A stretch of DNA of 64,000 nt from GCA-003244245 sp035606945 (GTDB lineage: Bacteria > Actinomycetota > Actinomycetes > Mycobacteriales > Pseudonocardiaceae), in assembly GCA_035606945.1 (NCBI GenBank), contig DATNDR010000084.1:49272-113271 (forward strand). Reading direction: 5' to 3'. Below the pieces are notes generated by a model. It was not told where the DNA came from and searched no databases. It saw only the letters and a program-made list of their open reading frames with translations. Positions within the stretch are counted from its first letter, which is position 1, and every line of letters starts with the position of its first letter. Positions 32,491 to 41,865 of this stretch are shown in pieces. The translations under genes were made by a program, and so were the position numbers.

Positions 32491-35367
32491 ATGCGCACCG
32501 AATTGGTCGGTCGCGAACAGGAGCTGGCCGCGCTCGTGGAGCACCTCGAGTCGGCTCTCGCCGCACATCCGCGCGTCGTGTTGTGCCGGGGCGAGCCCGG
32601 GATCGGCAAGACCCGCATGGCGGAAGAACTGACCGGGCTGGCGGCGGCGCGGGGCGTTGCGGCCGCGTGGGGGCCGGCCGCGGAGTCAAACGGCGCGCCC
32701 CCGTACTGGCCGTGGCGTCAGGTGTTGCGCGCGATATCCGTCGGCGTCGACATCGTCAAGATCGCCGGCGAGCTCGGGCTGACTCCCGACCTGGCGCGGC
32801 TCGCACCTGACCTGTTCGACGCTCCAGCCGGCGATCCGGGTGGCAGCGGCTCGGGCGAGGACCGGTTCCGGCTGTTCGACGCGGTCGCCCGGCTGCTGAG
32901 CGAGATCGCCGCGCGCGCACCGTGGCTCATCGTGCTCGATGACGCGCACCGGGCGGATTACGGCTCGCTGTTGCTACTGCACCACGTGGTGCGCACGCTG
33001 GCTCGCGAGCGACTGCTGGTGATGGTCAACCACCGGGACACCGAACCAGTGCCCGACATCCTCGTCACGGCACTTGCCCGGGAGCCGGTCACCCGGCGGA
33101 TCGATCTGCGCGGTTTGACCGCTGCGGCCGTCGGCGAGCAGCTCGCTGCGCTGGTCGGTCGCGACGTCGCGGCGGCGCAGGTCGCTCGGGTGCACGTGGT
33201 CACGGGTGGCAATCCCTTCTTCGTCGGTGAGATGGGCTGGGCGTTGGCCGAGGCGGGTGCGGCCGCGTCACCGGCCCAGGTCCCGGTCCCGCTGAGCGTG
33301 CTGCAGGCGATCAACGAACGGCTGGCTCGGCTCCCGCCGAAGTCCGTGTGGCTGCTGCGCGCGGCGTCGATCGTCGGCCGTGACTTCTCCGTCGAGGTGG
33401 TCGGCCGGATGGTGGGCGAGCCCGTGCTCGGCTGCCTGGGCCAGCTCGACGAGGCAGCGGCCGCCGGCCTGGTCGAGTCCGTCGCGACACCCGGCCGGCA
33501 CCGATTCGTGCACGTCCTGATTCGGGACGCGATCGAGGCCGGCTTGGGCACAGCCGAGCGGGTACAGCTGCACCGGACGGCGGCCGAGACGGTGGAGGAG
33601 CTCTACTCCGACCGCCTCGAGCCGCATTTGTCGGATCTCGCGCGGCACTGGGCGGCCGCGGCCGTGCTGGGCGACCGCGGTCGCGCTACCAGTTGGATCC
33701 GGCGGGCCGCGGACGAGGCGGTGAGCCGGCTCGCTTACGAGGAAGGAGTCCGGCTCTACCGGCTCGCGCTCGACGTCGGCGGCGGCAACCTCGACGATCT
33801 CGACCGCTGCCGGCTGCTGCTCGCTCTGGGCACCGCGCAGAGCCTGTCGGGAGATCACCCGGGCCGGCTGCACACCTGCCGCAGCGCAGCCGATCTCGCA
33901 CGTTCGATGGCGCGGCCCGACCTCATCGCCGAGGCAGCCTTGATTTTGGACGGTGGCGACGGCGCCGAAGCTGATCGGCTGGTCAGACGGCTCTGCGAGG
34001 AGGTCCTGCGGTGCCTGGATCCACAGTCCTGCGCGCTGCGCGCCAGGGTGGCGGCCGGCCTGGCCCGCGCGTGTATCTATCTCGACGATCCCGATGCTGC
34101 CACGCGGGCCAGCGAGCACGCACTGGCCGTGGCGAACCGGTGCGACGATCGGACCGCAGTGGTGGCGACGTTACAAGCCCGCCAGCTCGTGCGCAGCGGT
34201 CCGGATGGGACCGACGAGCGGTTCGGCTTGGCCGCGCAGCTGCTGGAGATCAGCCGGGAAGCCTGCGATCCCGAGATCGAGATGTGGGCCCACCTCTGGC
34301 GGATCGACGTGATGCTCCAGCGCGGCGACCTCGCCGGCGTCGGCCGGGAGCTCGATCCGCTGGCCTGGTGCGTCGGCGAGGTGGGCGGGCCGGTCGCGCG
34401 CTGGCACCTGCTGCGCTGCCGGGCCGCGCACGCCCAGGCGCAGGCCCGCTTCGCCGATGCCATCCAGCTGGCCAGGGAGGGCTTCACCGAGCTGATCCCG
34501 CTCTCGGCGTGGGTCCGGGATGCCGTGTTGGCCATGACGGGCCATCACATCGGTCCCGAGGCGAGTGGCGCGGCGAGGGCCTACGGTCTCGACGGGCCTG
34601 TGGGCGCCCGAGACCACTCCCCGGCCTTCGGCGTCCTCTACTCGCTCGCGCCGGCTTACGTGCTGATCTCAGCGAGGCGGCGCGCCGAGGCGGCAGGGCT
34701 CTACCGGGCGCTGGGACCGGTCGCCCAGTGGAAGCCGACCACGCACGGGACGACCATCAGCTACGCGCTGGGCATCGTGGTCGCCACGGCTCTGGACGCT
34801 GCCGAGGATGTCGCGGCGCTGCGCGGGCTGCTGGCCCGCTACCGCGGCCACCATGTCGCGGGCGGGGCGGGCCCCGCGATCTACCTCGGGCCGGTCGAGC
34901 TCTACCTGGGCATCGCGGCCCGGCATCTGGGACTGCTCGATGACGCCGTCACCGACCTCGACTACGCGCGGCAGGTGTGCGCGGCGAACGGGGCGGCTGG
35001 TTACCACGTCGAGGCGCTGTTCGAGCTGGCCGTGGCGCTGGCCCGCCGGGCTGGCGACGGTGATGCGGCCCGGGCCCGTCCGCTGGCCACCGGGGCCGCC
35101 AGCCGAGCCACGACCCTGGGCATGGCGCCGTTCGCGGCGCGAGCCCAGCAGCTGGCCGACCGGCTCAGCCAGCGGCCGACCGAGCCGCTCACGCCCAGGG
35201 AGCGCGAGGTCGCCGAGCTGGTCGCACAGGGGCTGACCAACCGGCAGATCGCCGCCCGGCTCTGCCTCTCCGAGCGCACCGCACAGAACCACGTGCAGCA
35301 CATTCTCACCAAGCTCGATCTGTCGAACCGGAGCCAGATCGCGGTATGGCTCATCAGCCGCAGGTGA
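32491..35367 (+). CDS. LAL-type LuxR regulator with AAA ATPase domain
   Basis: From ATG 32491 (GAGGAGG at 32473-32479) the protein is 958 residues. Walker A is GEPGIGKTRMAEEL at about residue 34, Walker B LIVLDDAHRAD at about 150. A long TPR-like alpha-helical region occupies the middle and a LuxR HTH closes the C-terminus (LTPREREVAELVAQGLTNRQ, SERTAQNHVQHIL). LAL regulators activate catabolic or antibiotic gene clusters in response to small ligands. The downstream genes 35462-38657 are plausible targets, because two of them share an upstream element. Confidence 0.93.
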   Translation: MRTELVGREQELAALVEHLESALAAHPRVVLCRGEPGIGKTRMAEELTGLAAARGVAAAWGPAAESNGAPPYWPWRQVLRAISVGVDIVKIAGELGLTPDLARLAPDLFDAPAGDPGGSGSGEDRFRLFDAVARLLSEIAARAPWLIVLDDAHRADYGSLLLLHHVVRTLARERLLVMVNHRDTEPVPDILVTALAREPVTRRIDLRGLTAAAVGEQLAALVGRDVAAAQVARVHVVTGGNPFFVGEMGWALAEAGAAASPAQVPVPLSVLQAINERLARLPPKSVWLLRAASIVGRDFSVEVVGRMVGEPVLGCLGQLDEAAAAGLVESVATPGRHRFVHVLIRDAIEAGLGTAERVQLHRTAAETVEELYSDRLEPHLSDLARHWAAAAVLGDRGRATSWIRRAADEAVSRLAYEEGVRLYRLALDVGGGNLDDLDRCRLLLALGTAQSLSGDHPGRLHTCRSAADLARSMARPDLIAEAALILDGGDGAEADRLVRRLCEEVLRCLDPQSCALRARVAAGLARACIYLDDPDAATRASEHALAVANRCDDRTAVVATLQARQLVRSGPDGTDERFGLAAQLLEISREACDPEIEMWAHLWRIDVMLQRGDLAGVGRELDPLAWCVGEVGGPVARWHLLRCRAAHAQAQARFADAIQLAREGFTELIPLSAWVRDAVLAMTGHHIGPEASGAARAYGLDGPVGARDHSPAFGVLYSLAPAYVLISARRRAEAAGLYRALGPVAQWKPTTHGTTISYALGIVVATALDAAEDVAALRGLLARYRGHHVAGGAGPAIYLGPVELYLGIAARHLGLLDDAVTDLDYARQVCAANGAAGYHVEALFELAVALARRAGDGDAARARPLATGAASRATTLGMAPFAARAQQLADRLSQRPTEPLTPREREVAELVAQGLTNRQIAARLCLSERTAQNHVQHILTKLDLSNRSQIAVWLISRR

Positions 35368-35403
35368 GTATGCGGGTTGAGCATTTCGGCGGACGCCGCA
35401 ACA
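35366..35403 (+). promoter_or_regulatory. Shared upstream element, copy A
   Basis: A 38-bp sequence (core TTCGGCGGACGCCGC) ends 58 bp before the gene at 35462. It matches copy B at 35810-35847 in 31 of 38 positions. It overlaps the last two bases of the LAL gene. The core GGCGGACGCCGC is partly palindromic, as expected for a dimeric activator. Confidence 0.6.
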
Positions 35404-35461
35404 GCGGCTTCTCACTACCGTGTCGAGGTACACGCAAGGACGAGGAGGCAAGGAGCGAGAT

Positions 35462-35722
35462 ATGTACATCACGGCGATCCACGACATCTCCGACCCGGAA
35501 AAGTTCTCGGAAGTGGTGCGGTCGGCCACGGCGGCGGGGTTTCCGGAGGGCATCGTCCTGCACTCCTCGTACCCGAGCGCGGACGGCACGCGGAGTACCT
35601 GCCTGTGGGAGGCGGACACCGTTGACACCGTGCGTGGCCTGGTCGAACCGGCCGTCGGCGAGTTCAGCAAGAACGAGTATTTCGAGGTAAGCACGGACCT
35701 CGCGATCGGGCTGCCGGGCTGA
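35462..35722 (+). CDS. Small conserved hypothetical protein (86 residues)
   Basis: ATG 35462 follows a GGAGGCAAGGAG site. The protein reads MYITAIHDISDPEKF, EGIVLHSSYPSADGTRSTCLW, VEPAVGEFSKNEYFEV and ends AIGLPG. It looks like a small dimeric alpha/beta-barrel (ferredoxin-like) protein family found in actinobacteria, without assigned function. The first gene after the LAL regulator, it has element A upstream. Confidence 0.72.
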   Translation: MYITAIHDISDPEKFSEVVRSATAAGFPEGIVLHSSYPSADGTRSTCLWEADTVDTVRGLVEPAVGEFSKNEYFEVSTDLAIGLPG

Positions 35723-35809
35723 ACCAAAGCCGAGCAGCTGATACGCCGTAGGGCACGCGCACAACCAGCTCTCGAAGCCCGATCTACGTTTCGGATTGCA
35801 GCAGCAATT

Positions 35810-35847
35810 GAGCACGCGGGCTGAGTAATTCGGCGGATGCCGCCACA
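35810..35847 (+). promoter_or_regulatory. Shared upstream element, copy B
   Basis: Matches copy A (35366-35403) over 38 bp with seven differences. It ends 62 bp before the flavin oxidase start at 35910, nearly the same distance as copy A from its gene. This argues for a functional promoter/operator rather than chance duplication. Confidence 0.6.
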
Positions 35848-35909
35848 CCGCACGCCGGCTTACCCCCATGTGCCGGCTCAAGAATTGATCACGGCTTACG
35901 GGAGTTTTC

Positions 35910-37316
35910 ATGACACAGGTAGTGGAAGCAGACCTGGAGGCATTCCGTCGATCGTTTACCGGGCAGCTGATCGCAGCACCGGGTGCCGATTACGACTCGG
36001 CGCGTTCGCTGTGGAACGGTTGCTTCGATCAGCGGCCTGCAGCGGTCGCCCGATGCTTGCGCTCAGCCGATGTGGCCGCCGCCATCGCGTTCGCCCGGCA
36101 GCAAGATCTGGAGATCTCGGTGCGCGGCGGTGGGCACAGCATCTCCGGCGTCTCGGCCGCAGATGGCAGTCTGATGATCGATCTGAGCCGGCTACGTGAG
36201 GTTGTCGTCGATCCGGCCTCCCTGCGCGCGCGCTGCGGCGGCGGGACCACGGGAGCAGATCTCGACGCGGCCTGCCAGCACCACGGCCTCGCGGTCACCA
36301 CCGGCACCATCAGTCATATCGGCGTAGCCGGCCTGACCTTGGGCGGTGGTCTCGGCTGGTTGCGGCCGATGATGGGCCTGAGCATGGACAACCTGGTCGC
36401 GGCAGAGGTGGTGCTGGCCGACGGCCGCTGCGTCCGCGCTTCCGAGGATGACCACCCGGACCTGTTCTGGGCGCTGCGCGGTGGCGGCGGAAACTTCGGC
36501 GTGGTGACGAATTTCGAGTACCGGCTGCAGCCGGTCGGTCCCGAGGTCCATGTCGGTCTGTTCTTCTGGAGTCTCGACCGCAGCGTGGAGGCGCTGCGGC
36601 TGTGCCGCGACGTGGTCGCGGACTTACCGAGAGATGCCTCCAGCATGATCGTCGCCGGCCTGAGTGCCCCACCGGCACCGTTCGTACCCGAGCAATACCA
36701 TTTCACGCCGGGAAACGCGTTGATCGTTGCCGGATTCTCCTCGGCCGAGCAGCACAAACGGCTGATCGACCCGATCAGGGCGGCGCTGCCGCCGCTGTTC
36801 GAATTCGTCAACCCGATGCCGTACACCGCGCTGCAGCAGATGCTCGACGGCGCCTTGCCCTGGGGTGTCCACGCCTACGCCGAATCGCTTTTTCTCCACG
36901 ACCTGCCCAACGACGCGATCGACGTGCTCGCCGAGCACCTCCCAGCGAAGAGTTCCCCCATGTCCGTCGTGCCGATCTTCCCGCTGGGCGGTGCTTACAG
37001 TGATATCGCCGATAGTGACACGGCGTTCAGCGGTAGTCGGACGGCTCGGTTCAGCCTCGATCCGGCGGCGGCCGCGCCAAGCACGAAGCTACTCACCGCC
37101 GACCGGGCATGGCTGCGTGCCTTGCGGGAGAAGCTGGTCCCGTACGCCGACAAGCCAGCCGCCTACGTCAACTTCATATCCGAATACGATGACCAGCGGA
37201 TTCGTAACGCTTACGGCCCGGCCAAGTACGAGCGACTGGCGCGGATCAAAGCCGACTACGACCCGGGCAATGTGTTCCACCTGAACGCGAATATCAAACC
37301 GGCACCGACCGGCTGA
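35910..37316 (+). CDS. BBE-type FAD-linked oxidase
   Basis: The 468-residue flavoprotein has an FAD_binding_4 domain with VRGGGHSISG (His for covalent FAD), a glycine-rich GVAGLTLGGGLGWL, ALRGGGGNFGVVT, and a C-terminal BBE segment (NAYGPAKYERLARIKADYDPGNVF). The second covalent Cys of bicovalent members is not visible at the usual place, so the flavin is probably linked once. Substrates in this family are alcohols, sugars or alkaloid-like metabolites. GGGAG precedes the ATG. Element B lies upstream. Confidence 0.9.
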   Translation: MTQVVEADLEAFRRSFTGQLIAAPGADYDSARSLWNGCFDQRPAAVARCLRSADVAAAIAFARQQDLEISVRGGGHSISGVSAADGSLMIDLSRLREVVVDPASLRARCGGGTTGADLDAACQHHGLAVTTGTISHIGVAGLTLGGGLGWLRPMMGLSMDNLVAAEVVLADGRCVRASEDDHPDLFWALRGGGGNFGVVTNFEYRLQPVGPEVHVGLFFWSLDRSVEALRLCRDVVADLPRDASSMIVAGLSAPPAPFVPEQYHFTPGNALIVAGFSSAEQHKRLIDPIRAALPPLFEFVNPMPYTALQQMLDGALPWGVHAYAESLFLHDLPNDAIDVLAEHLPAKSSPMSVVPIFPLGGAYSDIADSDTAFSGSRTARFSLDPAAAAPSTKLLTADRAWLRALREKLVPYADKPAAYVNFISEYDDQRIRNAYGPAKYERLARIKADYDPGNVFHLNANIKPAPTG

Positions 37317-37368
37317 CGGTCGCCGTCTCCCAGCAAATCTCACCGGACGCACCTGAACAGGAGTAGTC

Positions 37369-37770
37369 ATGGCCGACAACGTCGCAATCGTCACAGGTGC
37401 CTATGGTGCGTTGGCGAAAGGTGACATCGACACCTTCCTCGATGCTCTAGATGAGCAGGTCGAATGGCACCTGCCCGAACATCACCCGCTATGGCCAGGC
37501 AAGGCACTTGTGGGACCGCAGGCGGTTCTCGAAAGGCACCTCGCTCGAGTGGCTGAAATCTATGATGGTTTCCGGATCGATCTCCAACGGGTCGCTGCGC
37601 TGGGCGACACGGTGCTGGTCGAGATGCGGTGTCGCGGTAGGGGGAAGGTGACCGGCCAGGATCTTGACGTGCAGGCCGCGCAGATATGGGATCTCCGTGA
37701 CGGGAAGTGCGTGCGGTGGCAAGAGTACCTGGACACCTGGCAGCTAGCGCGAGAGATGAACTCCACCTGA
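37369..37770 (+). CDS. SnoaL-like / NTF2-fold protein
   Basis: This 133-residue protein has the NTF2-like pattern: IVTGAYGALAKGDIDTFLDAL, VEWHLPEHHPLWPGK, VEMRCRGRGK and QIWDLRDGKCVRWQEYLDT. SnoaL-like proteins are isomerases, hydratases or ligand-binding proteins in secondary or catabolic pathways. ATG 37369 follows AACAGGAG by six bases. It lies 52 bp after the oxidase gene and is probably in the same transcript. Confidence 0.85.
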   Translation: MADNVAIVTGAYGALAKGDIDTFLDALDEQVEWHLPEHHPLWPGKALVGPQAVLERHLARVAEIYDGFRIDLQRVAALGDTVLVEMRCRGRGKVTGQDLDVQAAQIWDLRDGKCVRWQEYLDTWQLAREMNST

Positions 37771-37784
37771 CTCAAGGGGTTGAC

Positions 37785-38657
37785 ATGATCGCAAGCGTAT
37801 CGGCGGCTCAATGGCAGCAAAGTCAGGATGCACTCCGCGATGAGGTCCGCCGGCTGACGACCCTGATGCGGTCCATCACTGATCCGACAATTCCCGCGGT
37901 GGGTGGCTGGAACATCGCGGAAGTCGCCATGCACCTGTCGCAGAACTGGATGCTGGTGGCAGGGCAGGCACGGCAGGACGTCTCCCGATATAAGGCGGTC
38001 GTGCCCGGCACACATGAGGTGGCCGGTAACTCGGTGATACCCGACATGTGGGACAACGCCGACATGAATGAGCGCGGGTTGAAGTCCGATACCGAGCGGA
38101 ATCTAGCCGTTCTGGCGGACCGCATCGAGCAGCGAGCGCAGGAGTACCTCGACGAGTGCGCAGGGCACTCGCCCGATGAGCTGCGCCAGTGGACGGTCGA
38201 AGGCACCACGCTGCCGCTGTCGGCCCTGACCTGCAACCTGCTCAACGAAACAATCATGCATGGTTACGATATGGCCCGTGCCGCCGGGCGCAAGTGGAGA
38301 ATCGAGCCAGCCCATGCGGCCATGGTGATAGAACAGTTCTTCGTCCCAGTGATGCAGACGTGCGGCCCGCAGACGTTTGTCAACGCTGATAAGGCGGCCG
38401 GCCGGCAGGCCACCTACCAGGTGCAGCTGCGGGGCGGTGGCCGGTTCAATTGGATTTTCGACAATGGGTCGCTCACGCTCGAAGAGCCGTCTACACGGCC
38501 GGTCGACTGCCATATCTTGGCCGATCCCGCAGCATTCTTCATGGTGTTCTGGCAGCGCCAGAGCCAGTGGAACGCAATTGCCAAGGGTCAGCTGCTGGCG
38601 TGGGGTCGGAAGCCTTGGCTAGGGCTGAAGTTCAGGTCGCTGATACGTAGCCCGTAA
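37785..38657 (+). CDS. MDMPI N-terminal plus SCP2-like domain protein
   Basis: From ATG 37785 the protein is 290 residues. The first 180 carry a DinB-like mycothiol-dependent isomerase fold (VGGWNIAEVAMHLSQNWMLVA; LLNETIMHGYDMARA, with metal His). The C-terminal part (YQVQLRGGGRFNWIFDNGSL, HILADPAAFFMVFW) resembles an SCP-2 sterol carrier domain. Mycothiol is the actinobacterial thiol, so a conjugating or isomerising role is likely. It begins 14 bp after the SnoaL-like gene. Confidence 0.8.
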   Translation: MIASVSAAQWQQSQDALRDEVRRLTTLMRSITDPTIPAVGGWNIAEVAMHLSQNWMLVAGQARQDVSRYKAVVPGTHEVAGNSVIPDMWDNADMNERGLKSDTERNLAVLADRIEQRAQEYLDECAGHSPDELRQWTVEGTTLPLSALTCNLLNETIMHGYDMARAAGRKWRIEPAHAAMVIEQFFVPVMQTCGPQTFVNADKAAGRQATYQVQLRGGGRFNWIFDNGSLTLEEPSTRPVDCHILADPAAFFMVFWQRQSQWNAIAKGQLLAWGRKPWLGLKFRSLIRSP

Positions 38658-38801
38658 CCAGCACATCGCCCCGATTTCTGCCCATCGGCCGAAGTTCCGG
38701 GGTCTCCTCATCTCGATCAGTGAGCGCTGCTTGAACGGCTGGGCGTGGGACGTCTCCTGGCGCCCGCATAGCGAATCTAACTAACCCCGGTGGTGTGAAC
38801 G

Positions 38802-39401
38802 ATGGCAACCGCCAAGACCAGTTACGTCCCCACCGCGGCCGAAGCGAGCGTCGCCGATCTACTGCTGCGGCTCGGCGACGGTGACCCCACTGCGTGGGAA
38901 GAAATCGTGAGCCGATACGGCGAACTCGTTTACGCGACGGTGCGCACGTTTCGATTGCAGGGTGCGGATACGCGCGACGCGACGCAGACGACCTGGCTAC
39001 ACCTGGCAGAACACGCCCACCAGATCCGCCATCCCGAACGGCTGAGCGGATGGCTGGTCACCACCGCACGCCGGATATGCCTGCGCATCGTGAACCACGC
39101 CAACCATCCTTTGGTCCTTTTTGATCCGGTGACCGAAACAGTCGCCGATCCCTTCGCCGGGCCCGAGCAGCGCGTCATCGATGCTGACAGCACACGCCGG
39201 TTGTGGAACTTCGTCAGCGAGTTGTCACCTCGCCGGCAGGCGCTGCTCCGGGTGCTGTTCACCGAACATTCCCGCCCCTACACGGAGGTGGCTCGCCTCG
39301 CCGGAATTCCCGCGGGAGGGATCGGACCCACTCGGGCGCGAGCCCTCGCGCAGCTTCGCGACACGCTCGAAAAACACGGACTCGGCCCGGCGGCTTGGTG
39401 A
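38802..39401 (+). CDS. ECF-type RNA polymerase sigma factor
   Basis: The 199-residue protein has sigma region 2 (GDPTAWEEIVSRYGELVYATV, DATQTTWLHLAEH, RLSGWLVTTARRICL) and a region 4 helix-turn-helix (LSPRRQALLRVLFTEHSRPYTEVARLAGIP). There is no large N- or C-terminal extension and no adjacent anti-sigma gene, so control of its activity is unknown. A frameshifted STAS-domain gene lies 1.4 kb downstream. Confidence 0.9.
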   Translation: MATAKTSYVPTAAEASVADLLLRLGDGDPTAWEEIVSRYGELVYATVRTFRLQGADTRDATQTTWLHLAEHAHQIRHPERLSGWLVTTARRICLRIVNHANHPLVLFDPVTETVADPFAGPEQRVIDADSTRRLWNFVSELSPRRQALLRVLFTEHSRPYTEVARLAGIPAGGIGPTRARALAQLRDTLEKHGLGPAAW

Positions 39402-39518
39402 TTGTCGCGGTGCATGCCAACAGCGCCGACAATGATGGGGCACTTTAACACGTGTGCATAGTTCTATCCGTCCGGTCACGCATCGCTACCATCGTGCGCG
39501 AAACGACCCTTACACCAA

Positions 39519-40310
39519 TCACCCGAAGCTGATCCGCTCCAGCCAGAAGTCGAGCAGCTGCACATCGCCAAGGATCTCGATGCGTTCGCTGCGAGCGGGG
39601 CACCGCTTGTAGATGATCAGCAATAGATCGGTCAGCGGGCCACGCACGGCGACTGCGGCCTTCTCATGCTCGCGGCGCCAGACGATGGCGTCGCCGGTGA
39701 GGTCGATCAGCCACTCCGCTGCCGCCTCCGGGGCGGTGTCGGTGGCGTGGAAGTGAAGGGTGCGCCCCGGGCCGAGCAGCTCGCGCATCCAGGGACGGAT
39801 CTCGAAATGCATCGGCAGGGAACCGAGCTCCATCCACTCGTCGATGGCGTCGAGGGCAACCTCCTCGTCGAGGGTGAATTCCGCACCGACGGCCAAAATC
39901 GCATCGGCCCGATGGATGACCGTCTCATGCGCAAACCGGCGCGCGTAGAATTTGGTGGTCCCCCCTGGCACCGGGGTCCACACCTTCGTGTCGGGCCCAG
40001 CGTCGCGCAGTGTGTTCGCTAGCAGCGCGGCCCCCGCGACGAGCCAAGGGACGACCACGGCGGGGTCTTCGTCGGCGTAAACGGACAGGTCACGGAAGCG
40101 CTCGTCGGACAGCGGCTGCGTCGCCCGGATCCGTACGGTCTCCTCAGCCCAGCGTTGCGCACCACCGAGGTGCCGCAACAGCTGACCAAGCTTCCAACCG
40201 GGGCAGGAGGGCACTGGGACCGTCAGGTCCGCGTTCTCGATGCAGGACTTCAACAGATCGGTCTGCGCAACGATCTCGGAGCAGTAGCGGTCATAGCCCA
40301 ACAGAGTCAT
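39519..40310 (-). CDS. Maleylpyruvate isomerase (MDMPI) family, mycothiol-dependent
   Basis: This 263-residue protein has an N-terminal DinB-like helix bundle with a metal His (LTVPVPSCPGWKLGQLLRHLGGAQ), the central RRFAHETVIHRADA (second metal site) and a C-terminal MDMPI_C domain (AAAEWLIDLTGDAIVWRRE, AVRGPLTDLLLI). It likely binds zinc and uses mycothiol; substrate not known. The start at ATG 40310 opens the conserved domain. It stands alone on the minus strand. Confidence 0.85.
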   Translation of the reverse strand: MTLLGYDRYCSEIVAQTDLLKSCIENADLTVPVPSCPGWKLGQLLRHLGGAQRWAEETVRIRATQPLSDERFRDLSVYADEDPAVVVPWLVAGAALLANTLRDAGPDTKVWTPVPGGTTKFYARRFAHETVIHRADAILAVGAEFTLDEEVALDAIDEWMELGSLPMHFEIRPWMRELLGPGRTLHFHATDTAPEAAAEWLIDLTGDAIVWRREHEKAAVAVRGPLTDLLLIIYKRCPARSERIEILGDVQLLDFWLERISFG

Positions 40311-40762
40311 GACGTCACGCTAGATCGCGCGATTGAATGGTGCCGCCGGAGCTCGGCATACAACGCTCCAGATGCCGCACCGACAGCTTCACCATCGATG
40401 CCGCGCCCAAGGCAGGCTTGGCGAGCCACTTCGTCGGTGCCGCGCACCCGCGGCCGACCGAAGCGCACGACCGTACCATCGGAAGGTGAGCGCTGAATGA
40501 TCGATGAGTCCGATCGCTGCGTGGCCCACGCCCGGGTGCAGCGCGACACAGGTCAGCAGCACTGCACGGGTCTGGCAAGCAGTGTCCTGCCGGTGCCTTA
40601 GCCACTGCCGGGGAAGACGCAGGAGTTTACTCCTGCGCGAGCTTGGGTAACTGTGAGCAACCGACGGTTACGGTTTCGGTCCTCATGGCGGACCGTCCGG
40701 GAAGACTCGGCGTCCCCTATGGAGCGCCACCGAGGCAGGAAAGCGCAGGAAAGGAGCCGGCG
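40311..40762. other. No convincing gene
   Basis: Short frames on both strands (for example minus 40307-40549) lack a ribosome site and a recognised motif. The last 60 bases carry the upstream region of the STAS pseudogene, including its AGGAAAGGAG ribosome site at 40747-40756. Confidence 0.5.
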
Positions 40763-41219
40763 ATGGTGTTGTCACCCGGCACCTTGGGCCGGGCAAGACC
40801 ATTGGACCCCCCAAACCTATATCTTCGGGTGGCCGAGCATGGGTCCCAACGCTCGTGTGGTCACCGTAGGAGGTGAGATTGATACCCGGACCGCCCCGCA
40901 ATTGGCTGCCATCGTGACGGTTCAGCTGGCCGCTGCTCCTCGCGTAGTGTGTCGAAATCTTGATGGGGTGCAATTCTTGGGGTCCGCCGGACTTTCCGTG
41001 CTAGTCGAAGCAAACGACCTCGCTACCCGGGAAGACCGCCACCTGCGATAGGTGTGCCATTCCGAGTGGTCAATCGAGCCATGGACGTGGCCGCCCTGCG
41101 GGAGCACTTCAGTTACTTCGCGGGCTTCGGAGGCCTCGGAGCGTCCAACGGGGCGGAATCAATTTCTTTGCGTGGGCGGCGACCGTCTGTCAGTAGCATC
41201 GCCGCGATCAATAATACTT
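40763..41219 (+). pseudogene. STAS-domain anti-sigma-factor antagonist, two frameshifts
   Basis: ATG 40763 follows AGGAAAGGAG. Coding starts in one frame (LDPPNLYLRVAEHG), shifts near 40842 to another (NARVVTVGGEIDTRTAPQLA, then LDGVQFLGSAGLSVLVEAND, the phosphorylatable Ser region of STAS antagonists), meets TAG at 41049, and continues in a third (VVNRAMDVAALREHFSYFAG), the usual family C-terminus. Joined, the pieces give a normal SpoIIAA-like protein. Two single-base-type shifts make it a pseudogene, unless sequencing errors are responsible. Confidence 0.7.
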
Positions 41220-41319
41220 GACGGGTATGGTTTGGATCGATCCCTTACGGGTATCCAATACAACAACACATCCAACACGCAATACACCCGAGTGCGCGTC
41301 TAGACAGAGGGGAGTCATT

Positions 41320-41469
41320 ATGACGCTCGTTTCGAGCGGTGTGAGTACACAGCCGGTCGATCACCACGCTGAACTGTCGGACGTCGTCATTGCTGGCGGG
41401 TGCCGCGTTGGCTGCAGCACCGGCGAGAAGCTGACGAGCTGGCGCGGTGGACCGCCGATGTATCGGTAG
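41320..41469 (+). CDS. 49-residue Cys-containing small ORF, possibly frameshifted
   Basis: GAGGGGAG precedes ATG 41320 by about six bases. The product has AELSDVVIAGGCRVGCSTGE. An overlapping frame continues to TAA 41574-41576 with good third-position GC (RWTADVSVEAEAPRLAAG, VPMVSITSCGHGWIKRR), so the true product may have been a longer protein cut by one frameshift near 41440. I do not recognise a family. An A/C-rich tract at 41250-41290 lies just upstream. Confidence 0.45.
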   Translation: MTLVSSGVSTQPVDHHAELSDVVIAGGCRVGCSTGEKLTSWRGGPPMYR

Positions 41470-41641
41470 AGGCCGAGGCACCCCGCCTCGCAGCGGGCAT
41501 GGACGTACCCATGGTCAGCATCACATCCTGCGGCCACGGTTGGATCAAGCGGCGTTACTCGACCACCCGCCACTAAGGATGCTCATGTGGCGGCATAACC
41601 AGTCATGAAACGTTGTCTCGATTGACATCTCGCCTCAGCCA

Positions 41642-41734
41642 CCCGGCCGGACGCATCTACCCTCCCCCAACGCAGCGTCCGGACCGGGAACCGCCCGGCC
41701 AGACGGACGCCCCCTCCCCCACCGTCTGGCCGGG
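41642..41734. terminator. Two tandem stem-loops with the same loop motif
   Basis: Hairpin 1 spans 41642-41688 (CCCGG-CCGGACGC with GCGTCCGG-CCGGG). Hairpin 2 spans 41694-41734 (CCCGGCCAGACGG with CCGTCTGGCCGGG, 13 perfect pairs). Both loops contain CCTCCCCCA. They lie after the small ORF ending at 41576 and before the peptide array, and probably act as tandem terminators or a structured RNA. Confidence 0.6.
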
Positions 41735-41865
41735 CTCAAGCCTTTAGTTTCTCCGAGTGCCACGTATACGACGGATCTCGAGAGCGTTTTACAGATTGTT
41801 AAAAAGGGTAACCCAACGCTACCAATGGCATGGCGTTACTGGAGCGGATGCTGAACCGCCGAGCG

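Noticed and set aside
35669..35853. A gene antisense to or between the small protein and the BBE oxidase
   Set aside because: Long minus-strand frames here (to 34669 and 35354) are shadows of the LAL gene and spacer; no start signal.
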